From Leptolyngbya sp. BC1307 (GTDB lineage: Bacteria; Cyanobacteriota; Cyanobacteriia; Phormidesmidales; Phormidesmidaceae): 64,000 nt of DNA. Location of the stretch: contig NZ_NRTA01000001.1 of assembly GCF_002286735.1 (NCBI RefSeq), positions 62,001 to 126,000 of the forward strand. The letters are read 5' to 3'. Below, in pieces: positions 1-10,239 of this stretch. Position 1 is the stretch's first letter; each line of letters begins with the position of its first letter. Position numbers and translations under genes: made by a program. The notes beneath the pieces were generated by a model. It did no database searches. It saw only the letters and a program-made list of their open reading frames with translations, and had not been told where the DNA came from.

Positions 1-1
1 C

Positions 2-439
2 TCTACCCGTGCCTTAGTCGTCAAAGAGACATTAGAAGCCTGGCAAGAAAAGCTCTGGCTAGGGTGGGGAGTGATTCGCGGCAGGGCCTGGATCTATGAC
101 GATAACTACATTACCTTAGGGTCTTTTTCTACCTATGCCGCTGTCCTCTATCTCAATGGCGTCATTGGGTTTGTTGTTTTTATACTGGCATTAGGGCTAA
201 CGGTTGCCGACTTTTACTCAGGTGCTATTCGTAATCATTTTGCCTGTCAGATTGCGCTGGTTGGCTTTTTGATACTGTGTATTTTAATTCAGGCAACGCC
301 ACTGAGCTGGATGGCGATCTACCTTTGGTTTTTCTTTGTCTGGATAGGCGCTGTTTTGCAAGAGTACAGACAAGAGACGCAACAGGCCGACCGACTGAGC
401 TGGGAGCAGCTAGTTCACAACCACGCCAGCAGCAGCTAG
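2..439 (+). CDS. O-antigen ligase/polymerase-like membrane protein, C-terminal part (5' truncated by window edge)
   Basis: Frame open from base 2 (STRALVVKETLEAWQEKLWLGWGVIRGRAW...), hydrophobic TM segments, next to Wzc-like gene. Confidence 0.6.
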   Translation, partial: STRALVVKETLEAWQEKLWLGWGVIRGRAWIYDDNYITLGSFSTYAAVLYLNGVIGFVVFILALGLTVADFYSGAIRNHFACQIALVGFLILCILIQATPLSWMAIYLWFFFVWIGAVLQEYRQETQQADRLSWEQLVHNHASSS

Positions 440-486
440 CGGCCAATTGGCAGGCAGTACGGCATAGATCGTAGGCTATAGACTAT

Positions 487-542
487 ACACTTTAGACCGC
501 ACACTTTAGACCGCACCCTTTAGACCGCACGCTTTAGACACT
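487..542. repeat. Tandem 14-bp repeat x4 (acactttagaccgc), 48 nt after stop of upstream CDS
   Basis: acactttagaccgc/acactttagaccgc/accctttagaccgc/acgctttagacact. Confidence 0.95.
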
Positions 543-610
543 GCCTGCCCAATCTGCTAATACGCGCTGATACGCTTTGAACCCTTACTTGGTCTTCGAC
601 CAATCTCATA

Positions 611-2647
611 ATGGCCAGACTGCTATCTCTGCTGATTAGACACTGGAAGCCTCTCCTGGGCCTAAATATTCTTATTTTTGTCGGCATTATTGCCGGTAAA
701 CTGCTGACCTACGAGCCGGTTTGGCAGGCCGATGCCAAGCTAGTCGTTCCCGATACGACCAGTGACCTCGATGCCGACCTGGGTCCGCTGGGCTCACTGA
801 GCACGAACAATCCTGAATTTTCTAATCAAGTCAATCCACTGAAGCTGCAAATATCGATTCTCACCAGCGACATTGTGATCGAGCAAGTCCTAGCTCAAGA
901 TCCGCAAAAGGAAAAATTTCTATCGCTGACCAGCTACAAAAAACTGTTTGACATCTCACCTGAGGAGCAATCTACCACTATTGAGATTGTCGCGACCAGC
1001 CCCGATCCGACCCTGGCGCAGCAGAGAGTCCAATGGCTGCTACAGGCGTATCAGGCCCGGCTAAACCAGCTAAGAACCTCTGAAAGTAGCGCCCGAGGAG
1101 ACTTCAACCAAGATAAAGTTAGCCAGGCCAAAGCCGATTTAGAAGCCGTACAGTCAGAGCTAGCGCAGTTTCAACAAGCGTCAGGATTAGTCAATGCCGA
1201 TGTGCAAACCGCCGAACTCGTCAAGCTAATCAACTCATTAGAAGCGCAGTTCATTGATACCCAGGCCACCGCTCAGATCAATGCCGATCAGGTTGAAGCG
1301 CTGAGCGCCCGGCTAGTGCTGACGCCCGATCAAGCGGTGCAGGCACTAGGACTGAATGAAAATGAAAACTATCAGCTGGTGCGCACGCAGCTAGCAACGC
1401 TATCAGTAGCGCTGGCCGAAGCCGAAGCCGAGTTTACCCCAGCCTCTCCACAAGTACAGCTAGCACAGCGTCGTCGAGATGAGGTTGCTGCCGAGCTGCA
1501 GCGATACTTAAACCAGGTCAATATTCCTTCGTCGCTAGATCTGTCTTTAACCAGCGGGGCAGAGGGCCGCTCAGAGCTGATTCAGCAGATGGTTTTGGCC
1601 GATAGCCTAGCGGCAGCTCAGCTCAACCAGGCCGCACAGCTCCAGACCAAAATCGGTCAGCTCAACAACACGCTCAGCTCGGTACCGGAGGCTCAAGCTC
1701 GTCTGCTCGAATTGCAGCAGCGCTACGATGTAGCAGAGGGCATTTACAAGGGGCTGGTAGCCCAGAGTCAGCAGTCGAATATCAGTGCGTTCAGCGCTTA
1801 CCCGAGTATTCAGGTTTTAGATCCGCCCCGGGTTGACCCAGAGCCGATTGGCCCCAATTTGAAGCTGGCAATTGTCAACGCGCTGCTAGCGGCCATTGTC
1901 TTTAGCGCGGCCCTGCTGCTGCTGCTAGAAGGGCGCGATCCGCTACTCTCTCCTAAAGATTTGGAGACGATGAAGTTTGACTTTATTTCGCGCATTCCCC
2001 GATTTAAAGCTAACTTTGCGAAGCCAGTGCCTGACAAAGATCAAGAAGATCTCGTCGAGCTTCAGTGGTTGGCCTCTACTATCAGCGCCCAATCTTTGGC
2101 TAATCGAACGCTACTGGTAACGAGCGCAGTAGAGGAAGAAGGCAAAACGGCGATTACGATTGGCCTAGCAAAAGCTCTGGTCAATTTGGGATACAAAGTG
2201 CTGATTATTGATACGGATGTCTACCGGCAAGAGCTGAGCCAGCGGCTAGGAGTTAAGTTGTTTAATTTGCCTGGCCGTGAGACTGTTGATGTGCAGCCAA
2301 ATCTATCGCTCAAGGCTCTCTCTGCTGATAAGCGCAGCCTCAAAGATGAATTCACCTATCTCTGGAGCCATCAGCAGAGTCACCGGCAGTACGATTATAT
2401 TTTGGTAGATAGCCCGCCTTTTACAACCAGTAGTGAAGCGGCTTTTATGAGTCAGCTGATTGGTAATGTTTTGTTTGTCGTCCGACCAGATCTGAGCAGT
2501 CGCAATCGGGTTTATCAAAGCCTCGATCAGCTCGGTCAGTATTCGATCAAGCTGCTGGGGCTGGTGATTAACTACGATCAGGCGCAGACCATGCCCTACT
2601 CGCCTACTCGCACAGTGAATGAGCCAGCGAGCGTTGCCAACAAGTGA
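611..2647 (+). CDS. Polysaccharide co-polymerase / Wzc-type chain-length determinant with C-terminal BY-kinase-like P-loop domain
   Basis: Wzz-like N-terminal TM, long coiled coil, second TM before ATPase domain (TLLVTSAVEEEGKTAITIGLAKAL, VLIIDTDVYR, YDYILVDSPPF). Confidence 0.85.
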   Translation: MARLLSLLIRHWKPLLGLNILIFVGIIAGKLLTYEPVWQADAKLVVPDTTSDLDADLGPLGSLSTNNPEFSNQVNPLKLQISILTSDIVIEQVLAQDPQKEKFLSLTSYKKLFDISPEEQSTTIEIVATSPDPTLAQQRVQWLLQAYQARLNQLRTSESSARGDFNQDKVSQAKADLEAVQSELAQFQQASGLVNADVQTAELVKLINSLEAQFIDTQATAQINADQVEALSARLVLTPDQAVQALGLNENENYQLVRTQLATLSVALAEAEAEFTPASPQVQLAQRRRDEVAAELQRYLNQVNIPSSLDLSLTSGAEGRSELIQQMVLADSLAAAQLNQAAQLQTKIGQLNNTLSSVPEAQARLLELQQRYDVAEGIYKGLVAQSQQSNISAFSAYPSIQVLDPPRVDPEPIGPNLKLAIVNALLAAIVFSAALLLLLEGRDPLLSPKDLETMKFDFISRIPRFKANFAKPVPDKDQEDLVELQWLASTISAQSLANRTLLVTSAVEEEGKTAITIGLAKALVNLGYKVLIIDTDVYRQELSQRLGVKLFNLPGRETVDVQPNLSLKALSADKRSLKDEFTYLWSHQQSHRQYDYILVDSPPFTTSSEAAFMSQLIGNVLFVVRPDLSSRNRVYQSLDQLGQYSIKLLGLVINYDQAQTMPYSPTRTVNEPASVANK

Positions 2648-2718
2648 TCCGCCAGCTAGAGTCAGTTCGCAGAAGCTGACCCTTAAAATCAGTTAGGATT
2701 ATGAGAGGGTGTTGTTTT

Positions 2719-2838
2719 TAGAACAGTGACCTCATCCACAGACAGGTGTATCTTCCGCCACCGCTTACTCACGCCATGCTGCCGGGTCTTCCACGCTCCC
2801 TCTCACCAAACACTTTCACCCCAGTGCTATCGACTACT
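2719..2838 (-). pseudogene. IS5-family-like transposase remnant
   Basis: Reverse strand reads VVDSTGVKVFGER, then after a frameshift WKTRQHGVSKRWRKIHLSVDEVT, resembling the IS5-type DSTGxKVxGEGEWKxRQHGxSKRRTWRKxHLxVDE block. Confidence 0.65.
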
Positions 2839-3675
2839 CTATGACAAGTCCTTGTTCTTTGTTTTTACTCGCTCGTAGAATTCTTCCATCACTTCAATAA
2901 ACGAACTGTCTCGATTCCAGAAGGGTGGAAAGTCTCCTTGCTTTTTAATTAAGATCGCAGAGACACCAGATGATTCGGAGGCTTCGATAGTCTGAGGCAA
3001 ACGCTTCGTGCCCTGCCAGAAGTCTCTCAGGCTGTCAGCTTTTTCGCGATGGGTGACCGGACGGGTGTAGTAGGTTTTAACCGACTCAGGAGGCTGTTGC
3101 TGTAGCGTTAGCTCTGCTGAGAGTGCCTGTCCGAGCGGTGATTTGGCCAGCTCTGCTTTTAAGTCTTCTCGGGAGAGACCGCGCAGCTCAAAGAGCAAAA
3201 ACGGATCGTTGTCGAGTTCTGCGGCAATCAGATAGTGAACCCCGGCGATATGCTTGCAGGGATTGCTCCAGTCCGGGCAAGAGCAGTCTGTATGAAAATC
3301 ATCTTTGCTGTGGGGAAGCAGCCTCAAGCCCAGGGTCGCAAAGCTATCCTCTATATTTTCAGGAATTTCGTTGAGCAAAAGCCTAGAGATCAAGCTGGCT
3401 TTAGAGGCGATCAGGGCGACGACTGCTGCCCATTTTGCTTTGCTAATCGGCTCAAATTCTATCTGGGTGGTGTATAGCGGTTCTTTATAAACGCCAAAGT
3501 AGGGGTTGACGGAGCCTCTGACTTTGGCGGTGACGGTACTGTCTTTGATTTCAAAGCTTTTGACTTTGTTGCCGCGAGCGTAGGACCTACCTCGACTGAG
3601 GCGACCGGCCCCGGTAATCTTCTCCAGCGCTTCGATAAATTTTTCGCCCCACCAGCTGCGGCTAAATTCAGCCAT
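2839..3675 (-). CDS. SWIM zinc finger family protein
   Basis: CSCPDWSNPCKHIAGVHY SWIM motif (CxCxnCxH); adjacent to SNF2 helicase. Confidence 0.85.
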   Translation of the reverse strand: MAEFSRSWWGEKFIEALEKITGAGRLSRGRSYARGNKVKSFEIKDSTVTAKVRGSVNPYFGVYKEPLYTTQIEFEPISKAKWAAVVALIASKASLISRLLLNEIPENIEDSFATLGLRLLPHSKDDFHTDCSCPDWSNPCKHIAGVHYLIAAELDNDPFLLFELRGLSREDLKAELAKSPLGQALSAELTLQQQPPESVKTYYTRPVTHREKADSLRDFWQGTKRLPQTIEASESSGVSAILIKKQGDFPPFWNRDSSFIEVMEEFYERVKTKNKDLS

Positions 3676-3703
3676 GATGTTTTCCTCCCAAAAATTTGAG
3701 CAT

Positions 3704-6700
3704 CTAATCTAAAACGGCACTAAGGTTGAGCGAAATCAGCTGCTTAAAAGATTCGTTATCCAGCTCTGTTAACCAGGATTCGTCTGAACCAACGATGGAG
3801 CCTGCTAACTTCTTTTTATCTTCGATCATTTTGTCGATGCGCTCCTCTAGCGTGCCGATCGCTACAAACTTATGCACAAACACATTCTTATCCTGGCCTA
3901 TCCGAAAGGCGCGGTCAGTGGCCTGATCTTCAACTGCCGGGTTCCACCAGCGGTCGAAGTGGAAGACGTGATTAGCTTTGGTGAGGGTAATGCCAACCCC
4001 GGCTGCTTTTAGCGACAGCACGAAGATAGAAGGCTCGGTTTCAGGGTCTTGAAATTCGGCGATCATTTGCTCGCGCTTCTCGCGGTTAGTGCCGCCGTGA
4101 ATGTAATAGGTGTTGTAGTGGCTGTTGTGCTTGAGATGCTGGGTTAGGGCTTCACCGATTTCGCGATACTGGGTGAAGATCAGGGCGCTTTCATTTTCTT
4201 CTATCACCTCGCTGAGCATTTCTGTTAGGCGGCTGAGTTTATGCGATCGCTCTACCGAAAATTCACTTTCATCTTGCAAAAACTGCCGGGGATGATTACA
4301 AATTTGCTTCAGCTTAGTCAGGGTCGCTAGTATCAAGCCTTTGCGCTTCATGCCTTCGGCGGCATCGAGATCTTTACCCACATCTTGAATCACCGCTTCA
4401 TAGAGAGAAGCTTGCTCTTTAGTCAGGTTGCAGTACAGCTTTTGTTCTACTTTATCGGGCAGATCTTTAATAATCGATTTGTCTGTCTTTACCCGGCGTA
4501 GAATAAACGGCTCTACCAGCTTTTTGAGCGTAGCCGATTGGGTAGGCTGGTTATCTCTTTGAATTGGTAGCTCAAAGTTTTTACGAAACTGAGCCTGTTT
4601 GCCTAAATAGCCCGGATTGAGAAAGTTAAAAATTGACCAGAGATCCATTAAGCGATTTTCGACCGGGGTGCCCGTCAGGGCCAATCGGTGATTAGCTTCG
4701 AGTTTTAAGATTGCTTTGGTCTGGGCGGTTTTCGGATTCTTAATGTTTTGAGCTTCGTCCAGCACGATACGATGCCAGGTGAGGTTACTCAGCAGCTCGG
4801 CGTCTTTGCGGGCCAGGGTAAATGAGGTGATCACCACGTCGCGTTTGAGGGCGATCGCCTCGAAGTCTTCAGGCTCTACCACCCGCTCCGACCCGTGGTG
4901 AATCGTCGCCCTGAGCTGCGGCGCAAACTGCTCCAGCTCTCGCTGCCAGTTGCCCAGTACCGAAGTCGGCGCAATTAACAGTGTCGGCGGCAGATATTCA
5001 ATTCCCGCCTCAGCCGCCTGCTCTCGCTCCTGCACCAGCCGCGCAATCACCTGAATGGTTTTACCCAGACCCATATCGTCGGCCAGGCAGCCGTTTAACC
5101 CCAGATTATCCAGGTAGTGCAGCCAGGAAAGCCCTCGCTTTTGGTAGTCTCGCAGCGTACCCTGTAGCGCCGCTGGGTCGGGCATCTGCTCCAGGTGACT
5201 TTTGTCATTGAGCTGAGTGAGCATAGTAGAGAGCACATCGTCGCGGTCATACTCCACGTCTATGTTCTCTTCATCCGCCGTTAGCTTCATAAAGTCCAAC
5301 AGGCTCAGTTCAGGATTTTCCGCCTGTTGCTTTTGCCAAAACTCCAGCATCTGCTGCATTTTGTCAGGATCTAGCTCCATCCACTGGCCGCGAAACTGTA
5401 CCAGCGGTGATTTCGCGGCTACTAGCTGCTGCCATTCCTGCTGACTCACCGACTGGTCGCCAATGGCAAACTCGTACTGATACTTCACCAGCGTGTCGTA
5501 AGAAAAATAGCTTTTGGTCTGACTGCTGCCAGATGAGCTGCTGCCCTGCGCCCTGAGCTTCACCTTCGCTCGCTGGCGTCCTTTAGGCGTCCACCAGGCA
5601 GGCACTACGACTTTATAGCCGGCATCTTCTAGCACCCAGGCGGCATCTTTAAGAAAGTCAAAAGCGGTTTGCAGATTGACCGCAATGCCAACCGGTTCAT
5701 CGGTTTCGAGCCCTTTCCAAAACAGAGGATAGATGCGGGCGGCATAGCCTAAGTTCATCAGCAAATGCTGCTCAAAGCTGTCGCCGAGCTGTTTGCGCAG
5801 TTCTTTCCCTTTTTTGCCGCGCAGCCGCCAGATATCTGCTAGCGGCAGTCGCAGCGAAGGATCGTCTTTAGGAGCCACTTCAAACTGAATAAACCAATCG
5901 CCTTCTGGCTGTTCGGGATCTTGCAGATGGAAGTAAATATGGAAGGGAATGGCGGTTTGAGATCGGGTGATGCGATCGCGCCAGGTCTGCCACTGCTGAT
6001 ACTGTTCTTTCCACTCAGGTGAAGTCCAGGGCTTGTCCAAATCGGCAAAAATGCAGTGCTCCAGTAGCGAACCTTCCGTTTTTTTGCGAAAGGTTTGCGG
6101 GAAGCCCGTTTGAGAAATCAGCTCAGCCAAAAAGCACTCTGAAAAATGCCGCAGTAAGGTTTCCCTATCGTAAAAATCGGGCGTTTTCTCGGGGGGCGCT
6201 GCTGTAGATTTTTCAAAGCCAGCGGCGCAGATGAGCGGCATGTAATCGACATAGGTTTGCAGCTCGGTTTCGTAGCGATCGCCGATCAGATCCCAGGTCG
6301 GGTATATCTCAAAATTGGGCAATTCGGCCTTAGCTTTCGTCCGTTTTTGGGCGGCAGTGGATCGCTTGCTGCGGGCATTACTCTTTGCTGGCGGCAGTTC
6401 TCGGTAGCGCATCGCCGGGATGTACTGATCTCGCTGCAGCACCTGTTTTAAAGACTGAGTGTAGTAATACCAGAACAGCAGATCGGCCCCTAGCTGCACC
6501 TCAGCGAGATTGTAGAGCGCAATAAAATGTAGCTCGTTGAGCACACTGAGCGATCGCCCGGCAGGCAGGGCATAGCCGTCAACGTCCCAAAGCTGATAGT
6601 CAAACGTCTCGGGCGGATCTTGCTCTAAGTAGCGAGAAAGCTCTAAAGAAGGCAGCGGCAAGTCATCGGCAGTGGGTAGCCAAAAACGATGCGGACGGAT

Positions 6701-6931
6701 GCCTGCCTCGATGGATCGAGAGGAAGCAGGCTTAATACCGAGTTCTTCAAGTAGGGTGGCTAGAGCTGAGCGGGCTAAGTGATGGGGGAAGCGATCGCCC
6801 GGCTTACTGGCTTTTGATCGGCTCGGCTCACTCGTCTCTGGCTCACTCGTCTCTGCCCATAGACAAAACTGCCCGGACTGGATGAACGTATCTTCGGCCT
6901 GAGGAACCCAGGTGCCATGCAAAATTTTCAT
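3704..6931 (-). CDS. SNF2-family DEAD/DEAH box helicase
   Basis: LADDMGLGKTIQ, VLDEAQNIKNP, LTGTPVENRLMDLWSIFNFLNPG, ATDRAFRIGQ motifs. Confidence 0.95.
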   Translation of the reverse strand: MKILHGTWVPQAEDTFIQSGQFCLWAETSEPETSEPSRSKASKPGDRFPHHLARSALATLLEELGIKPASSRSIEAGIRPHRFWLPTADDLPLPSLELSRYLEQDPPETFDYQLWDVDGYALPAGRSLSVLNELHFIALYNLAEVQLGADLLFWYYYTQSLKQVLQRDQYIPAMRYRELPPAKSNARSKRSTAAQKRTKAKAELPNFEIYPTWDLIGDRYETELQTYVDYMPLICAAGFEKSTAAPPEKTPDFYDRETLLRHFSECFLAELISQTGFPQTFRKKTEGSLLEHCIFADLDKPWTSPEWKEQYQQWQTWRDRITRSQTAIPFHIYFHLQDPEQPEGDWFIQFEVAPKDDPSLRLPLADIWRLRGKKGKELRKQLGDSFEQHLLMNLGYAARIYPLFWKGLETDEPVGIAVNLQTAFDFLKDAAWVLEDAGYKVVVPAWWTPKGRQRAKVKLRAQGSSSSGSSQTKSYFSYDTLVKYQYEFAIGDQSVSQQEWQQLVAAKSPLVQFRGQWMELDPDKMQQMLEFWQKQQAENPELSLLDFMKLTADEENIDVEYDRDDVLSTMLTQLNDKSHLEQMPDPAALQGTLRDYQKRGLSWLHYLDNLGLNGCLADDMGLGKTIQVIARLVQEREQAAEAGIEYLPPTLLIAPTSVLGNWQRELEQFAPQLRATIHHGSERVVEPEDFEAIALKRDVVITSFTLARKDAELLSNLTWHRIVLDEAQNIKNPKTAQTKAILKLEANHRLALTGTPVENRLMDLWSIFNFLNPGYLGKQAQFRKNFELPIQRDNQPTQSATLKKLVEPFILRRVKTDKSIIKDLPDKVEQKLYCNLTKEQASLYEAVIQDVGKDLDAAEGMKRKGLILATLTKLKQICNHPRQFLQDESEFSVERSHKLSRLTEMLSEVIEENESALIFTQYREIGEALTQHLKHNSHYNTYYIHGGTNREKREQMIAEFQDPETEPSIFVLSLKAAGVGITLTKANHVFHFDRWWNPAVEDQATDRAFRIGQDKNVFVHKFVAIGTLEERIDKMIEDKKKLAGSIVGSDESWLTELDNESFKQLISLNLSAVLD

Positions 6932-7010
6932 CACACATGCTAGCTGAAAGAGGCAATGCTTTTATACTAATGCCTATACAGTACAGGGCTGTGAGGAATT
7001 TGACAGCTTT

Positions 7011-9377
7011 CTATACGGTCACTGGCACACCCACGGAGAGACTAATGTCTTTATCTCGGTGTCTAATCGCCAGATCAGCGCCTTCCTTGAGTAAATAGGT
7101 CACAGAGCCATGCTGAATGTCTACCGTTAAAAGCTGCCCTCGAACCGTGACAGAAAACTGTAGTCGGTTTAGCTCAATGGGTAGCTTAGGGTCAAAAGAG
7201 ATCTCCCCCCCATAATCGCGCAGGCCGCCAAAGCCATAGACCATCACCATCCAGCTACCGCCCATTGAAGCGATATGACAGCCGTCTTTGACGTTGCCCG
7301 ACAGATTTCCCAGGTCCATAATGATCGCATAGGTGGCGTAGGTAAACGCCTTATCAATATCGCCAATCTCTGAGGCAACAACGCTCTGAATGCAGACAGA
7401 GAGCGAAGAATCTCCCGTCGTCAGCGCGTCGTAATACTCAAAGTTGCGCCGCTTCTGCTCCGCAGAAAACTTATCGCCGAGTAAAAACATAGCCAACACC
7501 AGGTCTGCCTGCTTAATCACCTGATGGCGATAGATGAATAGCGGATGAAAATGCAGCAGCAGCGGATATTTTTCGGGGGGCGTATTTTCAAAATCCCAGA
7601 CTTTTTCGTCTAGAAATCCGTCGTGCTGAAGATGAATCTGCAGCCTTTCATCAAAGGGGATATACATCAGCTCTGCCGCTTGCTGCCAGGCCGCTATCTC
7701 GCAGAGGTCTAGTTTAGTATCGCGCGCTAAGTCATCAAAGCGCTCTGGCAGATCTCGCTGCATATGCTCCAACGTAGCAACAGCGTAGCTCAGATTCTCC
7801 TGAGCCATGAGATTGGTGTAGAGGTTGTCATTAACCACTGTGTTATATTCATCAGGCCCGGTGACGCCGTGAATACAAAATTTCCCCGCTTGTCGCTCTG
7901 AGAAGAAACCGATATCACACCATAAGCGGGCCGTTTCTATCAAAATTTCGGCCCCTTCTTCGTAGAGAAACTTGCGATCGCCCGTAATCTCTACATATTT
8001 TCTCAGACCAAAAACAATGTCGGCATTAATGTGATACTGCGCGGTGCCAGCGGCATAGTAAGCAGACGCTTCTTCTCCGTTAATCGTTCGCCAGGGAAAA
8101 AGCGCTCCCTTTTGGCTGACCATCCGAGCCCGCTGGCGGGCTTTATCTAACAGACTGTACCGAAATTTCAGCAGATTTTTGGCCAGCTCAGGGTTGGTAT
8201 AGATCAAAAAGGGCAGTACATAAATTTCGGTATCCCAAAAGTAATGACCTTCATAGCCCTGGCCGGTTAACCCTTTAGCAGGTAGACCCAGCCCGTCGGT
8301 GCGGCTGACGGCCTGAAGAATGTGAAACAGACTGAAGCGAGTAGCCCGCTGCAAGGCGGCTGTTCTATTTTCAACGTCAGGATTGCCTTCGAGCTGAACG
8401 TCACTGCGCGCCCAAAAGTGGTCTAAGTAGTGCCGCTGACCGCGCTGTAAATTCTCAAATCCAAGCTTGACAGCTCGATCAAGCGTTCGCTCTGCGCGGG
8501 CACAGAGCTCTTCGGACGGAGAGTGCGTAGAAGTGTGGTAGGTCATGTATTTGGTGATCTGGATAGGCACCCCCGCCCTGGCCTCACCCGAAAACACAAT
8601 TTCGCCACTATCGTCGCCGCATTTACGGCTGCTAGAGAAATCGCAGTCGCTGACCAGCGTATGGTCAACCCCACAAGCCAGGGTCATTTTGCTGGCGCGA
8701 GTCTGCTGTGCTAGCACCAAGCGATAGCCAAAAACATCGCAAGACTGAGGCAGCAGTACCCGGCTGGCAAACTCTCTAGATCGACGCGGATCGTTGTAGG
8801 GGCTCGACGGTTGCCCACTCTGAGCGTCGGGGTCGTAGTGAATTTTGGAGATAATGGCGATGTCAGCCTCGCCGTCTACGGCAGTGACCTCGTAAAAAAT
8901 AGCGGCTAAGTGGCGATGCTTAAACGAGACTAGCCGACAAGATTCAATAGCAATCTGTTTACCCAGAGGCGTCTCCCACAAAACTTTTCGGCTCAAAGTG
9001 CCGGCTTGCATATCGAGCACTCGCTCGTAGCTCAGCAGTTTGGCCGTGGGTAAAAAGAAGGGCTCATCGTCTACGTACAGTTTGATAATCGTGCTGTCGG
9101 GCACATTGAGCATGGTTTGCCCCGTCTTCGCAAAGCCGTAGGCTTCTTCGGGGTAAATGATGGGCCAGAGTTCGTGAAAACCATTGACGAAGGTGCCGCT
9201 GTGATGGGAGGGTGCACCTTCTTCAAAGCAGCCCCGGATGCCTAAATAACCATTGCTCAGGGCATACAGCGTCTCCAGTTGACCTAAAAAGCGAGGATAA
9301 AACTGTTTTTCTTCTAGCCGCCAGGGATGCGTCGGATAAATGTGCTCAGGTAAGTTGATAGGCTCGCAGTGCAGCAT
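7011..9377 (-). CDS. Glycoside hydrolase family 65 (disaccharide phosphorylase-type) protein
   Basis: YFWDTEIYVLPFLIYTNPELAKNLLKFRY, HGVTGPDEYNTVVNDN; next to beta-phosphoglucomutase-like HAD. Confidence 0.88.
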   Translation of the reverse strand: MLHCEPINLPEHIYPTHPWRLEEKQFYPRFLGQLETLYALSNGYLGIRGCFEEGAPSHHSGTFVNGFHELWPIIYPEEAYGFAKTGQTMLNVPDSTIIKLYVDDEPFFLPTAKLLSYERVLDMQAGTLSRKVLWETPLGKQIAIESCRLVSFKHRHLAAIFYEVTAVDGEADIAIISKIHYDPDAQSGQPSSPYNDPRRSREFASRVLLPQSCDVFGYRLVLAQQTRASKMTLACGVDHTLVSDCDFSSSRKCGDDSGEIVFSGEARAGVPIQITKYMTYHTSTHSPSEELCARAERTLDRAVKLGFENLQRGQRHYLDHFWARSDVQLEGNPDVENRTAALQRATRFSLFHILQAVSRTDGLGLPAKGLTGQGYEGHYFWDTEIYVLPFLIYTNPELAKNLLKFRYSLLDKARQRARMVSQKGALFPWRTINGEEASAYYAAGTAQYHINADIVFGLRKYVEITGDRKFLYEEGAEILIETARLWCDIGFFSERQAGKFCIHGVTGPDEYNTVVNDNLYTNLMAQENLSYAVATLEHMQRDLPERFDDLARDTKLDLCEIAAWQQAAELMYIPFDERLQIHLQHDGFLDEKVWDFENTPPEKYPLLLHFHPLFIYRHQVIKQADLVLAMFLLGDKFSAEQKRRNFEYYDALTTGDSSLSVCIQSVVASEIGDIDKAFTYATYAIIMDLGNLSGNVKDGCHIASMGGSWMVMVYGFGGLRDYGGEISFDPKLPIELNRLQFSVTVRGQLLTVDIQHGSVTYLLKEGADLAIRHRDKDISLSVGVPVTV

Positions 9378-9434
9378 GTTTTACAAAACTCTCTCATTAA
9401 GGCCATCGTGAAGGGCAGCGCTGTTTAGCGTTCC

Positions 9435-10211
9435 CTACCGAGGAATCAGCTCGCTCAGATCGCTGACAACAATATCTGCGCCGTTTTCCTGGAGAGCGCT
9501 GGCGTTGTTTTGTCGGGCCACGCCGACAACCAGCCCAAACTGCCCGCTGCGGCCTGCCTGGACGCCTGCGATCGCATCTTCAAAAACCACTGTTTTTTGC
9601 GGCTCACTACTCAGCTGCTCTGCGGCTTTAAGAAACGTATCGGGGGCAGGTTTACCCGGTAAATTGCTCTGTTCTGCCAGCTTGCCATCCATGATGCTAT
9701 CAAACAAGTGAATGATCTTGGCGACTCTCAAAACTTCTTTGCAGTTGCGACTAGACGAAACGACAGCTAGCTTCACCCCCTGACTGCGCAAATAGTCGAC
9801 TAAAGCCAGCGCCCCGGGGTAAGCGGCAATCCCTTCCTGATGTAAAACATCGGCAAAATAGCTGTCCTTACTATTGCCCAAGCCACAGACCGTTGTCTGG
9901 TTTGGCGGCGAGTCGGGCGACCCGTAAGGGAGCTGAATGCCGCGCGCATCGAGAAAGCTCTCTACGCCCGGATAGCGAGGCTTACCATCGACATACGGCG
10001 GGTAGTCGTCCTGAATGCTGAAAGGCTGAAAAGGGGTGCCCGTGGCTTTGGCATGGTGCGCCAGGAAATCGTCAAATACCCGTTTCCAGCAGGCGGCGTG
10101 GATTTTGGCAGTGGGCGTGAGCACGCCGTCTAGGTCAAAAAGTACAGCCTCAAACTGAGTGAGCGGAATCGCTAGCGTCATCGTGGTGCTGCCCCTAGGG
10201 TATCCGCTCAT
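9435..10211 (-). CDS. pgmB: Beta-phosphoglucomutase-family HAD hydrolase
   Basis: VLFDLDGVLTPTAKIHA, VVSSSRNCKEVL, KPAPDTFLKA, VFEDAIAGVQAG; start may be internal Met at 10181. Confidence 0.85.
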   Translation of the reverse strand: MSGYPRGSTTMTLAIPLTQFEAVLFDLDGVLTPTAKIHAACWKRVFDDFLAHHAKATGTPFQPFSIQDDYPPYVDGKPRYPGVESFLDARGIQLPYGSPDSPPNQTTVCGLGNSKDSYFADVLHQEGIAAYPGALALVDYLRSQGVKLAVVSSSRNCKEVLRVAKIIHLFDSIMDGKLAEQSNLPGKPAPDTFLKAAEQLSSEPQKTVVFEDAIAGVQAGRSGQFGLVVGVARQNNASALQENGADIVVSDLSELIPR

Positions 10212-10239
10212 TATCGCTTACATACGAGGCGATTACGCG

